A DNA stretch of 64,000 nt from positions 53,004 to 117,003 of the forward strand of contig CANGNF010000011.1 of NCBI GenBank assembly GCA_947455205.1, written 5' to 3'. The translations under genes were made by a program, and so were the position numbers. This document shows positions 1-9,702 of the stretch, one piece after another. Origin of the DNA: Acetobacteraceae bacterium. GTDB taxonomy: Bacteria > Pseudomonadota > Alphaproteobacteria > Acetobacterales > Acetobacteraceae. The notes under the pieces were generated by a model. The model was not told the DNA's origin. It saw nothing but the letters and a program-made list of their open reading frames with translations, and did no database searches. Within the stretch, counting starts at the first letter, position 1. Each line of letters starts with the position of its first letter.

Positions 1-74
1 TTGGTGAGCGTCAGGTTGGCCACGAAGCCACCCGTCCACTCGTTGGCGATCTGGGTATTGAGCACTGCCGACAT
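1..74 (-). CDS. N-terminal fragment of a CBM2-like carbohydrate-binding protein
   Basis: Only the first 24 codons are inside the window; the gene continues off the left edge. The ATG at 74-72 follows a purine-rich AGGGGAA ribosome site. The visible peptide contains NEWTGGFVANLTLT, which fits the W-x2-GF-x2-x-(V/L) core of family 2 cellulose-binding modules. No signal peptide precedes it, so export by a type I or other non-Sec route would be needed if it is secreted. The family call rests on about 15 residues. Confidence 0.45.
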   Translation of the reverse strand, partial: MSAVLNTQIANEWTGGFVANLTLT

Positions 75-280
75 GGTGGTTCCCCTGCTCGGGTGAGTTT
101 CGGTTGAGCAGAAGGTACCCAAGCGGGGCAGGCAACCCTACGAAAGTACTGTAATGAACGCGTCGTGTTTTGATTGCGGCATGGGTGAATTCAGGAAGCG
201 CAAGTACAAAGCGCGCCGTTCAGGTCTGGTATTGTCGTGCCGAGGGCGCCAAGCGGACGACAAACCACGACAATGGGGCT

Positions 281-910
281 TCAGCGAGCCGCCTGGATGA
301 AGGCGCGGATGCGCGCGGGGTCCTTGACCCCCCGCGCCCGCTCGACGCCGGAGGAAACATCCACCCCAGGCGCGCCGGATTGCGCGATGGCATCGGCGAC
401 ATTGTCCGGCGTCAACCCGCCCGCCAGCAGCCAGGGAAGCGGGATGGCCTGGCCGGCCAGCAGCGCCCAGTCGAAGCTGGCGGCGTTGCCACCCGGCAGC
501 GTGGCGCCCGGCGGCGGCTTGGCGTCCAGCAGGAACATGTCCACTGCCGGCGCGTAGTCGGCCAGCCGCGCCAGGTCGGCGGGCTCGGCGATGCCCAGCG
601 CCTTCATGACCGGCAGGCCGAAGCGCTGGCGCAGCGCGGCGGCGCGGGCAGGGGTCTCCTCGCCATGCAGCTGCAGAATGTCCAGCGGCACGGCGGCCAG
701 GATGCCGGCGATCTCGTCATCACTGGCATCCACCAGCAGGCCGACCCGCCTGGCCGGGCCGCCACGTGCCGCCAGTGCCGCCGCCTGGCCCGGCGTCACG
801 GCGCGGGGCGAGGGTGGGTAGAACACGAAGCCGATGTAGTCGGCGCCGGCCTGCTGCGCCGCGTCATAGCCCTCGGCGTCGTTCAGCCCGCAGATCTTTA
901 CCTGGTTCAC
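281..910 (-). CDS. trpF: Phosphoribosylanthranilate isomerase
   Basis: TrpF converts N-(5'-phosphoribosyl)anthranilate to the 1-deoxyribulose form in tryptophan synthesis. The 209-residue product is full length for this TIM-barrel family and begins with the diagnostic KICGL segment containing catalytic Cys7. The C-terminal phosphate-binding part reads LLAGGL and then GVDVSSGVE. The start is a GTG that overlaps the pyrF stop by 4 nt, implying translational coupling. It is the last gene of the sppA-ihfB-lapA-pyrF-trpF operon. trpB and trpA, which often follow trpF in alphaproteobacteria, are not here. Confidence 0.93.
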   Translation of the reverse strand: MNQVKICGLNDAEGYDAAQQAGADYIGFVFYPPSPRAVTPGQAAALAARGGPARRVGLLVDASDDEIAGILAAVPLDILQLHGEETPARAAALRQRFGLPVMKALGIAEPADLARLADYAPAVDMFLLDAKPPPGATLPGGNAASFDWALLAGQAIPLPWLLAGGLTPDNVADAIAQSGAPGVDVSSGVERARGVKDPARIRAFIQAAR

Positions 911-1620
911 GCCAGCTCCGCGGCGATGGCGCGGGCAGCGGCGGCGGGGTCGGCGGCCTGGGTCAGCGGGCGGCCCAGCACGATCCAGTCGGCGCCGGCC
1001 GTCACCGCCTCGCGCGGGGTGGCGACGCGGGACTGGTCGCCCAGGGCGCTGCCGGCCGGGCGCACGCCGGGCACCACCAGCAGCGGTGCCTGGCCAAGCG
1101 CGGCGCGGATCGGCGCCACCTCCTGCGGGCTGCACACCAGGCCATCGGCGCCGGCGGCCATGGCCAGCCGGGCCAGCCGCACCACCTGCTCGGCCGGGCT
1201 GGCGGCCACGCCGGTGCTGGTGAGGGTCGCGGCGTCCATGCTGGTCAGCACCGTCACCGCCAGCAATATCGGGCGTTCCGCGCCGGCCTTTTCCGCGGCT
1301 TCCCGCGCCGCCGAGATCATCGGCCCGCCGCCGCCGGCGTGCAGCGTCAGCATGGCCGGGCGCAGCGGCAGCAGGCTGCGGACCGCGCCGGCAACCGTGT
1401 TGGGGATGTCGTGCAGCTTCAGGTCCAGGAAGACCGGGCCATGCGCGCCGATGCGGCGCACCGTCTCCGGCCCCAGGGCGGTGAACAGCTCCAGCCCCAC
1501 CTTCAGCACGCCGACATGGGGGGCCAGGGCGGTGGCCCAGGCCTCGGCGCGGGCCATGTCGGGGGTGTCCAGCGCTGCAATCAGGCGGGCGGCGGCGGCG
1601 GCGGGGCGAGGCAGGCTCAT
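907..1620 (-). CDS. pyrF: Orotidine 5'-phosphate decarboxylase
   Basis: PyrF decarboxylates OMP to UMP, the last step of de novo pyrimidine synthesis. The 237-residue barrel carries the signature [12 protein letters not shown] (Asp66, Lys68, Asp71) and an upstream Lys40 in LKVGLE, together the usual catalytic Lys-Asp-Lys-Asp array. The C-terminal phosphate loop is [10 protein letters not shown]. Its ATG overlaps the lapA stop by 4 nt, and its stop overlaps trpF by 4 nt. Confidence 0.95.
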   Translation of the reverse strand: MSLPRPAAAAARLIAALDTPDMARAEAWATALAPHVGVLKVGLELFTALGPETVRRIGAHGPVFLDLKLHDIPNTVAGAVRSLLPLRPAMLTLHAGGGGPMISAAREAAEKAGAERPILLAVTVLTSMDAATLTSTGVAASPAEQVVRLARLAMAAGADGLVCSPQEVAPIRAALGQAPLLVVPGVRPAGSALGDQSRVATPREAVTAGADWIVLGRPLTQAADPAAAARAIAAELA

Positions 1621-1970
1621 GCGGCGGGTGGCGGCAGCGCGGTGCCGGCGACGGGCATCTCGGCGGCGGCCGACGACGCAAGCGTCGCGGTGGCCAACTG
1701 GCCCTTCAACTCGTTCACCTCAGCCTCCAGCAGGTTGGCGGCGGCGGCCATCTGCCGGGCGCGGCGCCGATGCGGCAGCGACGAGGCCCAGGCGATGCCG
1801 GCGCCCAGCAGGAAGGCCAGCGCCGCCACCAGCAGCACGGCCACCGCCAGCGGCGTGTCCCATTCCAGGTCGAAGGGCCACAGCTTCAGCGCCACCACAT
1901 GGCGGTTGGACAGGCCGAACAGCACCAGCAGCAGCGCCAGTGGCGCCAGCAGCACCAGGCGCCAACTCAT
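1617..1970 (-). CDS. lapA: LapA/DUF1049 family inner-membrane protein
   Basis: The 117-residue protein has two hydrophobic segments at about residues 4-21 and 41-62. A basic patch (PHRRRARQ) and a short coiled-coil-like stretch ([13 protein letters not shown]) follow on the cytoplasmic side. This is the usual layout of LapA (YciS-like) proteins, which in E. coli work with LapB in lipopolysaccharide assembly. No lapB is adjacent. It overlaps ihfB and pyrF by 4 nt each, a position conserved in many alphaproteobacteria. Confidence 0.8.
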   Translation of the reverse strand: MSWRLVLLAPLALLLVLFGLSNRHVVALKLWPFDLEWDTPLAVAVLLVAALAFLLGAGIAWASSLPHRRRARQMAAAANLLEAEVNELKGQLATATLASSAAAEMPVAGTALPPPAA

Positions 1971-2323
1971 GCCACCTTGGTCCCGGCGCCCTTGGCCGTG
2001 GCCGGGGCGGCGGGCTTGGCGGCGGTCCGGGTGGGCTGCGGCGGACCGCCATTCACCCGTTCCCGCAATTCCTTGCCTGGCTTGAAATAGGGCACTGCCT
2101 TGCCATCCACCGCCACGGCAGCCCCGGTGCGCGGGTTGCGCCCCGTGCGGGCTTCCCGCTGCTTGGCAGAAAACGCGCCGAAGCCGCGCAGTTCCACGCG
2201 GTCCCCACGCGACAGCGCGGCGATGATCTCCTCGAAGATCGTGGCCACGATGGCCTCGATGTCCGGCTGGCGCAGATGCGGGTTTTCCTGCGCCAGTTGC
2301 GCGATCAGTTCACTTTTGGTCAT
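1967..2323 (-). CDS. ihfB: Integration host factor subunit beta
   Basis: IHF-beta is the DNA-bending subunit that pairs with IHF-alpha. The start chosen gives the canonical [12 protein letters not shown]-terminus. The beta-arm region is intact with GRNPRTG, and [12 protein letters not shown] closes the conserved core near residue 93. A 25-residue Pro/Ala/Lys-rich tail extends the protein to 118 residues, longer than the typical 94-100, and is the only unusual part. It lies 28 nt downstream of sppA on the same strand. Confidence 0.94.
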   Translation of the reverse strand: MTKSELIAQLAQENPHLRQPDIEAIVATIFEEIIAALSRGDRVELRGFGAFSAKQREARTGRNPRTGAAVAVDGKAVPYFKPGKELRERVNGGPPQPTRTAAKPAAPATAKGAGTKVA

Positions 2324-2351
2324 GGCGTGCGGCCGAGGGTCCTTCTTGGCC

Positions 2352-3248
2352 CTAAGGCTGCCAGAGCATGCGCGCGCCGTCAACGCCAAGCCCTTCAAAA
2401 ATCACGCTTTTTATGACGGTCGTTGTGGCGGACTGCAACAGCCGTTCCAGCCTGCCACGGGTTTCCACCGGCCGTACCGGCAGGGCCTCGGCCACGCCGC
2501 GCTCGGCGGCCAGCCAGGCGCGGGCCTCGCGCTCGCCGCCGATGGCGTCCACCAAGCCCAGCGCCAGGGCCTGCCGGCCGGAGAACACCCGGCCATCCGC
2601 CAGCGGCCGCACCACCTCCAGCGGCAGGTCGCGCGCCGCCGCCACCTTGCGGACGAACTGGTCGTGCAGGTCGTTGATCACGCCCTGCAGCACCGTCCGC
2701 GCCTCTGGCGACAGTGGGTGGAACGGGCTCGGCTGGTCCTTCAGCGGGCCGCTCACCAGCGCCTCACCCCGCACCCCCAGCCGGGCCAGCAACTCGGAGC
2801 CATCGACCGATTGCAGCAGCACGCCGATCGAGCCGGTGATGCTCATCTCCCGCGCGAAGATCCGGTGCGCCGGCAGCGCGGCCATATAGGCGGCCGAGGC
2901 AGCGGTGCCGCCCATGACCGCGACCACCGGCTTCACCGCACGGATCGCCGACAGCGCGGCGAAGATCGCCTCGCCGCCGCCGACGCTGCCGCCCGGGCTG
3001 TCCAGCGCCACGATCACCGCCTTCACGGTCTGGTCCCGCCGCAGCCGGTCCAGCGCCTCGTTCAGCTTCTGGTCGTCGCCGATGAAGCCGCTGAGGCTGA
3101 CCCGCGCGACATGGCTGGGCGCCGTGCTGGCGCTGGCGAACAGCACGCCCAGCGCCACCGCCACGGCCAGCACCGCCCCGGCGCGCCAGATCGTCAGGTG
3201 CCGCTTCAACCGCTGGCGGTCGATCAGCAGGTCGGCCTGCATGCCCAT
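2352..3248 (-). CDS. sppA: Signal peptide peptidase SppA, single-domain S49 serine protease
   Basis: SppA digests signal peptides left in the inner membrane. The 298-residue protein has one N-terminal transmembrane helix at about residues 21-42. The S49 domain shows the likely nucleophile Ser118 in GGTAASAAY and the likely general base Lys170 in SGPLKDQ. Its length fits the short Bacillus-type family rather than the 67-kDa tandem form. The ATG at 3248 is preceded by GAAGAGG. It is the first gene of the minus-strand operon running to trpF. Confidence 0.9.
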   Translation of the reverse strand: MGMQADLLIDRQRLKRHLTIWRAGAVLAVAVALGVLFASASTAPSHVARVSLSGFIGDDQKLNEALDRLRRDQTVKAVIVALDSPGGSVGGGEAIFAALSAIRAVKPVVAVMGGTAASAAYMAALPAHRIFAREMSITGSIGVLLQSVDGSELLARLGVRGEALVSGPLKDQPSPFHPLSPEARTVLQGVINDLHDQFVRKVAAARDLPLEVVRPLADGRVFSGRQALALGLVDAIGGEREARAWLAAERGVAEALPVRPVETRGRLERLLQSATTTVIKSVIFEGLGVDGARMLWQP

Positions 3249-3281
3249 GGAAACCTCTTCATCTGGCCGGCCGATGCACGC

Positions 3282-3304
3282 CCGCGGGCCATGCGGGCCC
3301 GCGG
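3282..3304. terminator. Perfect 9-bp GC hairpin between amidohydrolase and sppA
   Basis: CCGCGGGCC and GGCCCGCGG flank a 5-nt loop. The hairpin lies after the amidohydrolase stop and before sppA, so it could end amidohydrolase transcription. It has no T-tract, which is common in such GC-rich genomes but leaves its function unproven. Confidence 0.45.
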
Positions 3305-3315
3305 CGACAGGGCGG

Positions 3316-4485
3316 CTACCGCGGCAATTCCTGCTCGACCAGGCTGGCGAAGTAGCTCGCCCCCACCGGCAGCATGTCGTCGTTGAAGTCATACAGCGGG
3401 TGATGCACCGGCACGCCGCCCTTCTCCGCCCCGGCCTGGCCCATCATTACGAAGCAGCCCGGCCGCGCCAGCAGCAGGAAGGAAAAATCCTCGCCGCCCA
3501 TGATCGGCGGCAGGTCGCGCTTCACCCCGGCCTCCCCCAGCACCTTGGCCGCGGCCAGGGCGGCGCGCTGGGTCTGCGCCTGGTGGTTGATGGTCGGCGG
3601 ATACAGCCGCTCGTACCGCACCTCGGCGGTGGCGCCATGCGCGGCGGCGGTGCCCTCGGCCACCTGGGCGATCAGCTTCTCCATCAGGTCGCGCGTCTCC
3701 GGCTTCAGCGTGCGCACGGTGCCGGCCAGCTCGGCCTCGGCCGGGATCACGTTGCTGGCGCTGCCGCTGTGGAATTGGCAGATGCTGAGCACCGCGCTGT
3801 CCACCGGGTCCACCCGCCGCGCCACCACCGCCTGCAGCGCCACCAGCACATGCGCGCCCACCATCACCGGGTCCACCGCCAAATGCGGCTTGGCCGCATG
3901 CCCGCCAAAGCCCTTGATGGTGATGTACACGCGGTCGGACGCCGCCAGGATGGTGCCGTCCACCACCGCGGCCTGGCCCAGCGGCAGGCTGGGGTCATTG
4001 TGGATGCCGTAGACCGCATCGCAGGGAAAGCGGTCGAACAGGCCTTCCTCCACCATCACCCGGCCGCCGCCGCCGCCTTCCTCCGCCGGCTGGAAGATGA
4101 AGTTGACGGTGCCGGCGAAGTTGCGGGTTTCCGCCAGGTACTTCGCCGCGCCCAGCAGCGTGGTGGTGTGGCCGTCATGGCCGCAGCCATGCATCTTGCC
4201 CGGGGTCTTGCTGGCATGGCCGAACTGGTTGGCCTCCTGCATCGGCAGCGCGTCCATGTCGGCCCGCAGGCCGATGCTGCCCGTGCCCGGCTGGCCCTTC
4301 AGCACGCCGACCAGCCCGGTGCCGGCGATGCCCCGATGCACCTCGATGCCCCATTCCGCCAGCTTGGCGGCCACAAAGTCGCTGGTGCGATGCTCCTGGA
4401 AGCCCAACTCGGGGTGCTGGTGCAGGTCCTGCCGCCAGGCGGTCAACTCCGGCGTGAACTCGGCGATGCGGTTGATGATCGGCAT
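3316..4485 (-). CDS. M20 family amidohydrolase (hippurate hydrolase-like)
   Basis: Proteins of this group hydrolyse N-acyl amino acids or related amides with a binuclear metal centre. The 389-residue product has the ADMDALPM segment, the metal-binding GCGHDGHT motif, the catalytic PAEEGGGG stretch and a C-terminal MGGEDFSF motif, in the normal order and spacing. No signal peptide is visible, so it is cytoplasmic. It is divergent from glpK with only 74 nt between. The substrate cannot be told from sequence; aminobenzoyl-glutamate, hippurate and N-acetyl amino acids are all possible. Confidence 0.85.
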   Translation of the reverse strand: MPIINRIAEFTPELTAWRQDLHQHPELGFQEHRTSDFVAAKLAEWGIEVHRGIAGTGLVGVLKGQPGTGSIGLRADMDALPMQEANQFGHASKTPGKMHGCGHDGHTTTLLGAAKYLAETRNFAGTVNFIFQPAEEGGGGGRVMVEEGLFDRFPCDAVYGIHNDPSLPLGQAAVVDGTILAASDRVYITIKGFGGHAAKPHLAVDPVMVGAHVLVALQAVVARRVDPVDSAVLSICQFHSGSASNVIPAEAELAGTVRTLKPETRDLMEKLIAQVAEGTAAAHGATAEVRYERLYPPTINHQAQTQRAALAAAKVLGEAGVKRDLPPIMGGEDFSFLLLARPGCFVMMGQAGAEKGGVPVHHPLYDFNDDMLPVGASYFASLVEQELPR

Positions 4486-4559
4486 GGGGCGGGCTCCCAG
4501 GGGGGGTCACGGCGGCGGCGGAAGGTGGCATGGCTGGCGCCGCGATGTAAGCTGGGCGG

Positions 4560-6044
4560 ATGAACGTCCAAGGCAAGATGCTGCTGGCACTGGACCAGGG
4601 CACGACCTCCACCCGCGCGATCCTGTTCGACGCGGCCCTGGCGCCGCGCGCCACGGCGCAGCGCGAACTGGCCCAGCACTACCCCGCCCCCGGCTGGGTG
4701 GAGCACGAGCCGGAAGACATCTTTGCCAGCAGCCTGGCGGTGCTGCGGGACGCCATGGCCGGCTGCGCGCCCGGGGACATCGCGGGCATCGGCATCACCA
4801 ACCAGCGGGAGACCGTGGTGCTGTGGGACCGCGCCAGCGGCCGCGCGCTGCACCGCGCCATCGTCTGGCAGGACCGCCGCACCGCCGATGCCTGTGCCGC
4901 GCTGCGTGCCGCCGGGCATGAGGCGCTGGTCAACGCCAAGACCGGCCTGCTGCTGGACCCCTATTTCAGCGCTACCAAGCTGGCGTGGCTGCTGGACAAT
5001 GTCGCCGGCGCCCGCGCCCAGGCCGAGCGCGGCGAGCTGGCCTTCGGCACGGTGGACTGCTTCCTGCTGTGGCGGCTGACCGGCGGCGCGGTGCATGCGA
5101 CGGACGCGACCAACGCCGCGCGCACCATGCTGTTCGACATCGTGCAGGGCGATTGGGACGACGACCTGCTGCGGCTGTTCAACATTCCGCGCGCCCTGTT
5201 GCCTGAGGTGCGCGACTGCGCCGCCGATTTCGGCGAGACCACGCTGCTGGGCGGGCGCATCGCCATCCGCGGCATGGCCGGGGACCAGCACGCCGCCACG
5301 CTGGGCCAGGCCTGCTTCGCGCCGGGCATGCTGAAATCCACCTACGGCACCGGCTGCTTCGCGCTGCTGAATACCGGCGACGCACCGGTGTTCTCCCGCA
5401 ACCGGCTGCTGACCACGCTGGCCTGGCAACTCGGCGGCAAGCGGACCTACGCGCTGGAGGGTGCCATCTTCGTCGCCGGCGCCGCGGTGCAATGGCTGCG
5501 CGACGGCCTCGGCATCATTAAGGAAGCCCGCGAGGCCGGCGAACTGGCAGCCCGGGCCGACCCGGCGCAGAGCGTCTACCTGGTGCCCGGCTTCGTCGGC
5601 CTGGGCGCGCCCTGGTGGGACGCGGAAGCGCGCGGCGCCATCTTCGGCCTGACCCGCAATGCCGGCCGCGCCGAACTGGCCCGCGCCGCGCTGGAAGCCG
5701 TGGCCTACCAGACGAAAGACCTGCTGGACGCCATGCGCGCGGACTGGCCGGGCATGGGGGAGACCGTGCTGCGGGTGGATGGCGGCATGACCGCCAGCGA
5801 CTTCACCATGCAGTTTTTGGCGGACCTGCTGGGCGCCCCGGTGGACCGGCCGACGGTGATGGAGACCACCGCGCTCGGCGCCGCCTACCTGGCGGGCATG
5901 CAGGCCGGGTTGCTGCCGGGGCCGGACCAGGCTGCAACACATTGGCGGCTGGACCGCCGCTTCCAACCGCAGATGGCGCGTGAAGACGCGCTGCGCAAAC
6001 ACGCCGGCTGGCGCGACGCCGTGCAAAGGACCCTGACGCGATGA
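4560..6044 (+). CDS. glpK: Glycerol kinase
   Basis: GlpK phosphorylates glycerol to glycerol 3-phosphate. The 494-residue FGGY kinase shows the N-terminal phosphate-binding [13 protein letters not shown], the NQRET motif, the FGGY-family segment FVGLGAPWW and the C-terminal ATP-binding [10 protein letters not shown], all in register and with family-typical length. No glpF, glpD or glpR is nearby. Its stop overlaps the AtuA-like start by 4 nt, an unusual partnership that may link it to another polyol or to a glycerol-yielding catabolic route. Confidence 0.92.
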   Translation: MNVQGKMLLALDQGTTSTRAILFDAALAPRATAQRELAQHYPAPGWVEHEPEDIFASSLAVLRDAMAGCAPGDIAGIGITNQRETVVLWDRASGRALHRAIVWQDRRTADACAALRAAGHEALVNAKTGLLLDPYFSATKLAWLLDNVAGARAQAERGELAFGTVDCFLLWRLTGGAVHATDATNAARTMLFDIVQGDWDDDLLRLFNIPRALLPEVRDCAADFGETTLLGGRIAIRGMAGDQHAATLGQACFAPGMLKSTYGTGCFALLNTGDAPVFSRNRLLTTLAWQLGGKRTYALEGAIFVAGAAVQWLRDGLGIIKEAREAGELAARADPAQSVYLVPGFVGLGAPWWDAEARGAIFGLTRNAGRAELARAALEAVAYQTKDLLDAMRADWPGMGETVLRVDGGMTASDFTMQFLADLLGAPVDRPTVMETTALGAAYLAGMQAGLLPGPDQAATHWRLDRRFQPQMAREDALRKHAGWRDAVQRTLTR

Positions 6045-7423
6045 GCGATGTCTTCCTGGTCGGCAATGGCGCCGGCTTTTCCGGCGACCGGGTGGATGCG
6101 CCCATCCCGGTGGTGCGAACCCTGATCCAGCGCGGCCTGCCGGCAGCCCTGTTCTTCGAGGTATTGGGCGAGCGCACCGTCGCCCTGGCCCAGCTGGAAC
6201 GCCGCGCCAACCCGGAAGCCGGCTACGAGCCCATGCTGGAACGCCTGCTGGCGCCGGTGCTGGCCGATTGCTTCAACAACCGCATCCCCATCCTGGGCAA
6301 TTTCGGCGCCGCCAACCCGCCGGCCGCGGCGCGCTGCATCGCCCGGCTGGCGCTGCGCCTGGGGCTGCCCAACCTGCGGATCGCGGTGGTCGCCGGCGAC
6401 GACGTCATGGGCAGCATCGCGCTGGACCAGCTGCCGGTGCATGAGGCCGATGGCAGCATCGATACCCGCAGCGCACGCCTCATTGCCGCCAACGCCTATA
6501 TCGGTGCCGAACCGCTGGTGGCCGCGCTGAAGGCCGGCGCCGATGTGGTGGTGGCCGGCCGCACCAGCGACCCCGCCCTGGCCATCGCGCCGCTGGTGGC
6601 CCACTTCGGCTGGAGCCTGGATGACTGGCAGAAGCTGGCGGTCGGCGCCGCCGCCGGCCACCTGCTGGAATGCGGCAGCCAGGTCACCGGCGGCGTGTTC
6701 TGGGACCCCGGCCGCAAGGACATCCCGGACCCCGCCAATATCGGCTTTCCCATCGCGGAGGTGACGCGCGACGGCGGCCTCATCATCACCAAGGCGGTGG
6801 AGACCGGCGGCCTGGTGGACCTGCGCACCATCAAGGAACAGCTGCTGTACGAGCTGCACGACCCCGCGCACTACATCACCCCCGATGTGGTGCTGGATAT
6901 TTCTGCCTGTCACATCGAGCAGGTTGGCAAGGACCGCGTCGCGATCCACGGCCTGAAGGGCGAACCGGCACCGGAATCGCTGAAGGTGACCGCGAGCTTT
7001 GAGGGCAGCTGGCTCGGCGAGGGCGAGGTCTCCGTCTCCGGCCCCAACGCGCTGGCCCGCGCCAAGGCCACCGCCGATGTGCTGTTGCAGCGCCTGAAGC
7101 TGCGCGGCCTGCCGGTGCGCGCCCGGGTGGATCTGATCGGCGTGGCCAGCGTGCATGACAGCGACGATGGCGCGCTGTGGCGCAGTTACGAAGGGCCGGA
7201 GCCGCTGGACATCCGCATCCGCCTGGCCGCCGAGGGCGCGACGCGCGACGATGTGGACCAGGCGGCGCGCGAAGTGCTGGCGCTGCTGTGCTGCGGCACC
7301 GCCGGCACCGGCGGCGCGCGCTGGCGCGTCACGCCCCGCATCCTGACCCGCAGCTACCTGGTGCTGTGCGAACGCGTGCCCACCAGCATCACCACCCGCA
7401 CGGCACAGGAGATCGCGGCATGA
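6041..7423 (+). CDS. AtuA family protein (DUF1446)
   Basis: The 460-residue protein matches the AtuA/DUF1446 family, named after the acyclic terpene utilisation locus of Pseudomonas. Family features seen include [10 protein letters not shown] near the start, [19 protein letters not shown] and [13 protein letters not shown]. The biochemical role of the family is not established. It is coupled to glpK (4-nt overlap upstream) and to the small AtuA-related protein (4-nt overlap downstream). No other atu genes (carboxylase, citronellyl-CoA dehydrogenase) are present, so terpene catabolism is not supported here. Confidence 0.82.
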   Translation: MSDVFLVGNGAGFSGDRVDAPIPVVRTLIQRGLPAALFFEVLGERTVALAQLERRANPEAGYEPMLERLLAPVLADCFNNRIPILGNFGAANPPAAARCIARLALRLGLPNLRIAVVAGDDVMGSIALDQLPVHEADGSIDTRSARLIAANAYIGAEPLVAALKAGADVVVAGRTSDPALAIAPLVAHFGWSLDDWQKLAVGAAAGHLLECGSQVTGGVFWDPGRKDIPDPANIGFPIAEVTRDGGLIITKAVETGGLVDLRTIKEQLLYELHDPAHYITPDVVLDISACHIEQVGKDRVAIHGLKGEPAPESLKVTASFEGSWLGEGEVSVSGPNALARAKATADVLLQRLKLRGLPVRARVDLIGVASVHDSDDGALWRSYEGPEPLDIRIRLAAEGATRDDVDQAAREVLALLCCGTAGTGGARWRVTPRILTRSYLVLCERVPTSITTRTAQEIAA

Positions 7424-7761
7424 GCGAGACAGTCGAACTCCCGCTGTATGACCTGGCGCACAGCCGCGCCGGGGACAAGGGCAACCGCGCCAACCTCTCG
7501 CTGATCCCCTACCGGCCGGAGCTCTACCCGATCCTGGCCGAGCAGGTGACGGAGGAACGCGTGCTCGCGCTGTTCGCGCATCGTGGTGCCACGCGCTGCC
7601 GGCGCTACGACCTGCCGCTGCTGCACGCCTTCAACTTCGTGGTGGACGACGTGCTGGAAGGCGGGGTCAACGCCAGCCTCAACCTGGACGGCCACGGCAA
7701 GACGCAAAGCTTCCGGCTGCTGGCGCTGACGGTCCGGGTGCCCCGCCACCTGGCGCCCTGA
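7420..7761 (+). CDS. Small AtuA-related protein
   Basis: The 113-residue protein resembles the small domain that accompanies or is fused to AtuA proteins (AtuA ferredoxin-fold-like family). The LAHSRAGDKGN segment near its N-terminus is characteristic. It starts with an ATG overlapping the AtuA stop by 4 nt, so the two products are probably made together and may form a complex. Function is unknown. Confidence 0.78.
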   Translation: MSETVELPLYDLAHSRAGDKGNRANLSLIPYRPELYPILAEQVTEERVLALFAHRGATRCRRYDLPLLHAFNFVVDDVLEGGVNASLNLDGHGKTQSFRLLALTVRVPRHLAP

Positions 7762-7795
7762 ACCCCCGGTCGCACGGCGCGTTGCCGGTGGCATC

Positions 7796-9019
7796 ATGGT
7801 CTATTTCATGTTTGCCACCGGCATCGAGAACAGCAACCCGCGCATCGCCGGGGGCGTCCGCCGCGACGAGCTCGCGGAATGCGGCCATTACGACCACTGG
7901 CGCGAGGATTTCGCGCTGGTGCAGGAGGTTGGCTGCAACTTCCTGCGCTATGGCCCGCCGCTGTACCGCACCATGCTCGGCCCCGGCCGCTATGACTGGG
8001 AGTTCACCGACCAGGCGATGGCGGAGCTGCTGCGGCTGAGGATCACGCCGATCGTGGACCTCTGCCATTTCGGCCTGCCGGACTGGCTGGGCGATTTCCA
8101 GAACCCGGACTTCCCCGAACTGTTCGCCGACTATGCCCGCGCCTTCGCCCAGCGCTTCCCCTGGGTGCAACTCTACACGCCGGTGAACGAGATGTACGTC
8201 ACCGCGCTGTTCTCCGGCCGCTATGGCTGGTGGAACGAGATGCTGCGCAGCGACCGCGGCTTCGTCACCGCCTTGAAGCATGTGGTCAAGGCGAACGTGC
8301 TGGCGATGGAGGCGATCCTCGACATCCGCCCAGACGCCATCTTCATCCAGAGCGAAAGCTCGGAATATTTCCACGCCGACAGCCCCGCCGCCATCGGCCC
8401 GGCCGAGGTGCTGAACGCCGAGCGCTTCCTCTCGCTCGACCTCAACTACGGCCGCCGCGTCGGCTCCGACATGTATGAATACCTGCTGGGCAACGGCATG
8501 ACGCGGGAGGAATACCAGTTCTTCCTGGACCATCGGCTGAAGCGATGGTGCATCATGGGCAACGACTACTACGTCACCAACGAGCACCTGGTGTCCAAGG
8601 ACGGCAGCACCCGCCCGTCCGGGGAGATCTTCGGCTACGCCACCATCACCCGGCAATACTACGACCGCTACCGCCTGCCGGTGATGCACACCGAGACCAA
8701 CCTGAACGAGGGCCCGACCGGCCTGGAACCCTGCCAGTGGCTGTGGAAGCAATGGGCCAACGTGCTGCGCGTGCGCAACGACGGCGTGCCGGTGGTCGGC
8801 TTCACCTGGTACAGCCTGGTGGACCAGGTGGACTGGGACACCGCGCTGCGAGAGAAGAACAACCGCGCCAATCCGCTCGGCCTCTATGACCTCAACCGCC
8901 AGCCGCGCACGGTGGGGAAGGCCTATCGCAAGCTGATCGCGGATTGGCGCGACGTATTGCCGGCGCAGAGCCTCTGCCTGCAGGTGCCGATCCACCCACT
9001 GCCAGGAGCAAGCAGCTGA
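7796..9019 (+). CDS. Glycoside hydrolase family 1-like protein
   Basis: The 407-residue protein has the GH1 clan-A layout: an acid/base Glu in TPVNEMYV at about residue 124 and a nucleophile Glu in MHTETN at about residue 299. A late aromatic segment, VVGFTWYSLVDQVDW, lies on the substrate side. There is no signal peptide, so it is probably cytoplasmic. It is shorter than typical 450-residue beta-glucosidases. The start could be ATG 7796 or 7808; neither has a strong ribosome site. It overlaps the SDR start by 1 nt. The natural glycoside is unknown. Confidence 0.78.
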   Translation: MVYFMFATGIENSNPRIAGGVRRDELAECGHYDHWREDFALVQEVGCNFLRYGPPLYRTMLGPGRYDWEFTDQAMAELLRLRITPIVDLCHFGLPDWLGDFQNPDFPELFADYARAFAQRFPWVQLYTPVNEMYVTALFSGRYGWWNEMLRSDRGFVTALKHVVKANVLAMEAILDIRPDAIFIQSESSEYFHADSPAAIGPAEVLNAERFLSLDLNYGRRVGSDMYEYLLGNGMTREEYQFFLDHRLKRWCIMGNDYYVTNEHLVSKDGSTRPSGEIFGYATITRQYYDRYRLPVMHTETNLNEGPTGLEPCQWLWKQWANVLRVRNDGVPVVGFTWYSLVDQVDWDTALREKNNRANPLGLYDLNRQPRTVGKAYRKLIADWRDVLPAQSLCLQVPIHPLPGASS

Positions 9020-9702
9020 TGCAGCGTTTCACCGGCAAGGTCGTGGTCGTCACCGGCGGCGCCGGCGGCATCGGCGCCGCCACCCTGCAACGCCTGGCCG
9101 CCGAGGGCGCCATCGCGGTTTCCGCGGAACGCCATGGCGACCCGCCCTGCGACGTTTCCGACGAAGGCCAGGTGGAACGCTTCGTCGCCGCCGTGCTGGC
9201 GCGGCACGGCCGGCTGGATGTGGTGGTGAACAATGCCGGGTTGATGCTGTTCAAGAAGCTGCCCGACTATACCGGCGCGGACTGGGCGCAGGTGCTGGGC
9301 GTGGACCTGATGGGCGCCGTCCACTTCACCCGCCAGGCCTTCCTGCACATGAAGCCGGGCGGCGCCATCGTGAATGTCGCCAGCGTGCACGCCGCCATGA
9401 CCACGCCGCTGGTGGCGCCCTATGCCGCGGCCAAGGCGGCACTGCTGTCGCTGACGCGCTCCGCGGCCATCGAGGGCAAGGCCCAGGGCATCCGCGCCAA
9501 TGCGGTGCTGCCCGGCGCGGTGGAAACGCCGATGCTGCGGGAGAACCCCAACCTCAAATCCGGTGCCGAGAAGCTGGACGAAGCCGATATCGGCCAGCCC
9601 GCCGACATCGCCGCCGCCATCGCCTTCCTGGCCAGCGACGAAGCGCGCTTCGTCACCGGTGCCTGCCTGGCGGTGGATGGCGGGCGGCTGGCCCAACTAT
9701 AG
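9019..9702 (+). CDS. SDR family oxidoreductase
   Basis: This 227-residue short-chain dehydrogenase shows the cofactor motif TGGAGGIG, the structural NNAG, and the catalytic YAAAK with a preceding Ser in NVASVH. The first coenzyme-binding strand is compressed compared with classical 250-residue members. The ATG shares one base with the upstream GH1 stop and follows CAGGAG. Its stop codon overlaps the stop of the convergent hydrolase. With GH1 upstream it may oxidise a sugar or aglycone released by that enzyme; this is inference. Confidence 0.87.
   Translation: MQRFTGKVVVVTGGAGGIGAATLQRLAAEGAIAVSAERHGDPPCDVSDEGQVERFVAAVLARHGRLDVVVNNAGLMLFKKLPDYTGADWAQVLGVDLMGAVHFTRQAFLHMKPGGAIVNVASVHAAMTTPLVAPYAAAKAALLSLTRSAAIEGKAQGIRANAVLPGAVETPMLRENPNLKSGAEKLDEADIGQPADIAAAIAFLASDEARFVTGACLAVDGGRLAQL

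Noticed and set aside
170..2416. Very long open frame on the plus strand opposite the pyrF/trpF operon
   Set aside because: It is a GC-rich shadow: the product is Arg/Ala/Gly low-complexity with no domain, and the minus strand holds clear full-length pyrF, trpF, lapA and ihfB.
6041..7761. Acyclic terpene (citronellol/geraniol) catabolic cluster
   Set aside because: Only AtuA-type proteins are present; the carboxylase, dehydrogenase and hydratase genes of that pathway are missing.
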